Source: Elusimicrobia bacterium RIFCSPHIGHO2_02_FULL_57_9 (lineage in GTDB: Bacteria; Elusimicrobiota; Elusimicrobia; UBA1565; UBA9628). Taken from it: a stretch of 8,880 bases of DNA. Both the position numbers and the translations under genes were made by a program. How positions within the stretch are numbered: position 1 is the stretch's first letter; each line of letters starts with the position of its first letter. Shown here one piece after another: positions 6,651 to 8,880 of this stretch. Location of the stretch: positions 1 through 8,880 of the forward strand of contig MGUO01000076.1 in the NCBI GenBank assembly GCA_001800015.1. The letters run 5' to 3'. Below the pieces are notes generated by a model, which had not been told where the DNA came from, ran no database searches, and saw nothing but the letters and a program-made list of their open reading frames with translations.

Positions 6651-6908
6651 TTGGTGGGCAAAGATAAGTTTTTAGCCGCCCTTCGCAATAACCCACGCAA
6701 CATTAAGTTCAATGATTTCTGCAAGACTCTCAAATCCGTTGGATTTTTATTTGACCGTCAGAAAGGAAGCCACAGAATATATAAGCATCCCAAGCTAATG
6801 GAGACAATGGTTATCCAACCCAGACATGATGGCCATGCCAAGCCGTAGCAGGTCAGGCAGCTTCTGGATATCCTGGATCGCCGCAAGACGGAGGTGACGG
6901 GATCATGA
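6651..6908 (+). pseudogene. hicA: HicA mRNA-interferase toxin, interrupted by an in-frame TAG
   Basis: HicA toxins are small double-stranded-RNA-binding-fold ribonucleases that cut mRNA and are neutralised by HicB. From the GTG at 6654 (TTG at 6651 is also possible) the product begins MGKDKFLAALRNNPRN and carries the family core GSHRIYKHP, with the expected catalytic His at residue 40. A TAG at 6846-6848 stops it after 64 residues, in the motif AKP-stop-QVRQLLDIL, where relatives usually read KPYQVRQ with a C-terminal helix. The same frame then stays open to a TGA at 6906-6908 that overlaps the hicB ATG (ATGA), the usual arrangement of an intact pair. So one base change from a Tyr codon explains the break. 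The remaining ORF is 6651-6848. Without the last helix the toxin is probably inactive, unless the TAG is read through. No ribosome binding site is seen before the start. Confidence 0.85.
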
Positions 6909-7386
6909 AATCGCATAACATTAAGCATCATTATGAAATGAAAGTATCTTGGAGCGATGAGGATGGCGAGTGGATCGCCATGGCTCCCGAGCTCCCCGGT
7001 TGTTCAGCGTCAAGCGATAAGCCGGACGCGGCGCTCAAAGAGCTGGAAACCGCCATTGACCTGTGGCTTGAATCACGCGAAGAAAGCGGATGGCCGATTC
7101 CAAAGCCTATCGCCACGCGCGCATTGAAAGGAAAGATAGTAGTTAGGCTGCCTAAGGACTTGCACCGGGAACTCTTGGAGAAGGCCGCGGAACAAGGCAC
7201 TTCGTTGAACCAATACTGCCTCTGGCGGCTTGCTGGGCCGTCTCCGTTTGTATTGCGGGAGCGCAGAACCAGATATCGGTGAGGGTGAAATAACGTCGAT
7301 AAATCAGGCCGGCGACTGTCCGTGCGGAAAGTTGGGGAAGAGAAGCGATTAATTTATCAGCAGTTTTTAATATCGAGGTGACGGGA
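6891..7386 (+). repeat. 12-bp direct repeat bracketing hicB
   Basis: GAGGTGACGGGA occurs at 6891-6902, where it forms the hicB ribosome binding site, and again at 7375-7386 in the intergenic region after hicB. The second copy leads to no start codon at the equivalent spacing (AAT in place of ATG). It could be the remnant of another ribosome binding site, a duplication end, or chance. Confidence 0.45.
6905..7282 (+). CDS. hicB: HicB antitoxin with ribbon-helix-helix DNA-binding domain, 125 aa
   Basis: HicB binds and blocks HicA and represses the hicAB promoter. The ATG at 6905 overlaps the last codon of the restored hicA frame and has a near-perfect GGAGGTGA site seven bases upstream (6890-6897). 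Residues 8-68 match the HicB partial RNase H-like fold: YEMKVSWSDEDGEWIA, then the typical PELPGCSASSDKPDAALKEL and the helix that follows. Residues 75-111 match a ribbon-helix-helix domain: strand GKIVVRLPK, then helices around LHRELLEKAAEQGTS and LNQYCLWRLA. Length and domain order are normal for the longer HicB type. The gene looks intact although its toxin partner is interrupted; an antitoxin can outlast its toxin, and it may still act as a repressor. It ends in TGA and converges with the gene at 7433-8880. Confidence 0.92.
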   Translation: MKSHNIKHHYEMKVSWSDEDGEWIAMAPELPGCSASSDKPDAALKELETAIDLWLESREESGWPIPKPIATRALKGKIVVRLPKDLHRELLEKAAEQGTSLNQYCLWRLAGPSPFVLRERRTRYR

Positions 7387-7432
7387 ACAATTCAAGTAAT
7401 TCAAAGCCTGGCACCGCTGTTACACCGTTTCC
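7283..7432. other. Convergent intergenic region
   Basis: This 150-base gap separates the ends of hicB (plus) and the membrane-protein gene (minus). It holds the second copy of the 12-bp repeat and GCCTGGCACCGCTG (7406-7419), which looks like one arm of a REP-type palindrome, but the other arm is absent. I found no hairpin with a T-run for either gene. Confidence 0.5.
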
Positions 7433-8880
7433 TCAACCAACATCGATATTGACTAGGGTTTTGGCTGGAATAGCGTCCGGCGTAGTAGTAGAGGGAGCAC
7501 TATAAATCTTCTCGCTCATCATATTAGATCTAATTTGATCGGATAAACTAATTGCTCCCGAATTCCATTCTGGTGTTGGCTTCATGCCGCTGGCCGCCCA
7601 CAGGCCACCCACGGCGAGACCAGCCCCGCTTAACGTATAGATAAGTCCCTGCAAGGTCTGGCCCATGCCCATAATAACCATGCCCAGGACAGAAACAATG
7701 GCGCCGACGGCGGCGGCGGCATAGGCGAACATATAGGCGAACTCTTTCCCATAGCCCGTTAGGCTCATGAGATACGCCGCCAAAAGAAGCGCGTTGCCGA
7801 TGATGAGCAAAATCATGGCCATCTTCGACAAACCCTGCCACGGGGTCACGTTCTTGCCCTTGACTTTCGGCGCGCAGCCGCCGGTGGGCGTCAAATAGCC
7901 GCCGTCGGGAAATTGGGCGTTGCAGTCCGGGGTCACGGAGGCGTTGCTTGCATCAATAGGCCCGCCGGTGTTGGGCTGATTAACGGCGACTTCATCGGCG
8001 CCCGGTCCCAGAACGCCGCCGGTCCCAGAGCCCACGCCTCCGATGGCGGAGCCCGCGCCGGGGTTATTGGTAAAAGGGGTGTCCGCGCGGGTGGCGCGGG
8101 TTTCATTGACGCCGGTGCGCGCCTGGTTGGATAAATCCACGGCCCGGTCCAATTGCCGGCGGGCTAGACCCCGGCCGTGGCTGGTCGTGGGACGAGCCTG
8201 TCGGGCGGAAGCGCGCGACGGAGCTCGGGGAGCGCCGATTCCGGTTATTTTCCCAGGCGACTTGGCAAGCGAATCAAAGCTGCGTCCTATTCCGCCGGAA
8301 AGGCCCGCGCCTCCGGCCAGAGCCGAGGCGCCTGATTGCCCCGACAAAGCGCTGCTTAAATTTCCAAAACGGCTGGCAAAAGGCCCGCTTTTGCCGGCAG
8401 AAGCGCCTGCGCCGGCCGCGGCAGCCAAGGAGGCCGGATCGGGAACTCCCGCAGCCGCCGGGGCTTGCTGCGCGGCGTCGTCTTGATCGGCTTGGACTTG
8501 CGCCCCGGCATTGGCCGCGGCTTGGGCTTCGGCCGCCTCGGCCGCGCGTTGCTCGGGCGTTTTGCCGTCAAGGCTGCCCGAAACCATGCCTAAGGAATCC
8601 GGGGCTCGGCCGTTAGAAGGCAGACCGGAAAGATCGCCGCCGTAGCGCGGGGCGCCATCCGCGAAAAGTTTGCTTTGCTTGGCGGCCGCCAGCTTGGCTT
8701 CATTCGGCGCCAAGGTTTTGCCCAGCCCATAAGCCCCCGCGCCCAAAGCCGCGGCTAATATAGAAACGCCGATTTTAGCGCCCAGGCCTCCCAAAACGCC
8801 GCCCAAGGCTCCGCCGCCGTAAGCGCCGGAAAATCTCGAGGCGCCGCGCCCGAGAAACCAGAGGGGAATGCCCCCCTTCT
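7433..8880 (-). CDS. Multi-pass membrane protein, similar in plan to the 501-aa protein (5' end beyond the window)
   Basis: Function unknown. The frame is open from the window edge to the TGA at 7433, giving 481 visible codons; the TTG at 8806 is internal, and the visible part starts KGGIPLWFLGRGASRF. A first membrane helix follows after a Gly-rich run (KIGVSILAAALGAGAYGLG). A linker of about 270 residues, rich in Ala, Gly and Ser, contains a stretch (GRGLARRQLDRAVDLS) resembling the QLKLARAMS motif of the 501-aa protein. The only two cysteines form a CX15C pair (PDCNAQF to TGGCAPK). Three or four closely spaced membrane helices follow (from KMAMILLIIGNALLLAAYLMS through GAIVSVLGMVIMGMG to the Gly/Ala-rich GLIYTLSGAGLAVGG), then a polar tail of about 50 residues. 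The shared plan suggests distant paralogy. The hicAB pair, on the opposite strand, separates this gene from the operon that follows. Confidence 0.85.
   Translation of the reverse strand, partial: KGGIPLWFLGRGASRFSGAYGGGALGGVLGGLGAKIGVSILAAALGAGAYGLGKTLAPNEAKLAAAKQSKLFADGAPRYGGDLSGLPSNGRAPDSLGMVSGSLDGKTPEQRAAEAAEAQAAANAGAQVQADQDDAAQQAPAAAGVPDPASLAAAAGAGASAGKSGPFASRFGNLSSALSGQSGASALAGGAGLSGGIGRSFDSLAKSPGKITGIGAPRAPSRASARQARPTTSHGRGLARRQLDRAVDLSNQARTGVNETRATRADTPFTNNPGAGSAIGGVGSGTGGVLGPGADEVAVNQPNTGGPIDASNASVTPDCNAQFPDGGYLTPTGGCAPKVKGKNVTPWQGLSKMAMILLIIGNALLLAAYLMSLTGYGKEFAYMFAYAAAAVGAIVSVLGMVIMGMGQTLQGLIYTLSGAGLAVGGLWAASGMKPTPEWNSGAISLSDQIRSNMMSEKIYSAPSTTTPDAIPAKTLVNIDVG

Noticed and set aside
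7523..7534. 12-bp palindrome ATTAGATCTAAT
   Set aside because: Palindromes of this length are expected by chance in a window of this size, and it lies inside coding sequence.
910..8880. Alternative genetic code with reassigned TGA
   Set aside because: TGA ends hicB, the cysteine-rich ORF and the gene at 7433 at sensible places, and the long ORFs contain no internal TGA.

Overview
The window looks like a chromosomal segment of a GC-rich, Gram-negative-type bacterium. Coding DNA is rich in GGC, GCC and GCG codons, most starts carry GGAG or GAGGTGA ribosome binding sites, and TAA, TGA and TAG all act as stops. The N-terminal style of several proteins (a short basic cytoplasmic tail, one membrane helix ending in APLAEHF or GPLAGQF, then long Gly/Ala/Pro linkers) resembles uncharacterised proteins I associate with Elusimicrobiota. 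That assignment is recollection, not tested here.

Layout. Positions 1-803 (minus) hold the N-terminal 267 codons of a secreted protein of unknown function. Positions 910-6414 (minus) hold an apparent operon read from right to left: a 501-aa membrane protein (4909-6414), a 262-aa membrane-anchored protein (4116-4904), a cysteine-rich segment (3501-4082) and an 857-aa membrane-anchored protein (910-3483). Gaps are 4 to 34 bases. A good sigma70-type promoter (TTGACA, 17-base spacer, TACACT) lies just upstream of the first gene, with candidate operator repeats around it. Positions 6651-7282 (plus, opposite strand) hold a hicA-hicB toxin-antitoxin pair with its own promoter; hicA is broken by one in-frame TAG. 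Positions 7433-8880 (minus) hold the C-terminal part of another membrane protein, built like the 501-aa protein, whose start lies beyond the window.

How the parts may work together. The four minus-strand membrane proteins share one plan: an N-terminal anchor, a long low-complexity linker, and a C-terminal part that holds nearly all the cysteines, with or without a terminal membrane hairpin. This suggests parts of one envelope or surface assembly of unknown function. No enzyme motif was recognised in any of them.

Main points to check: (1) the 262-aa gene and the cysteine-rich ORF are in the same frame, separated by one TGA, and may be one split gene; (2) hicA is interrupted by one TAG where relatives usually have Tyr, while hicB is intact; (3) a perfect 18-bp inverted repeat with a 10-base loop sits inside the coding sequence of the 501-aa protein. 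No tRNA, rRNA, CRISPR array, transposase or replication origin was seen. No gene-free stretch exceeds 300 bases; the longest is 6415-6650.
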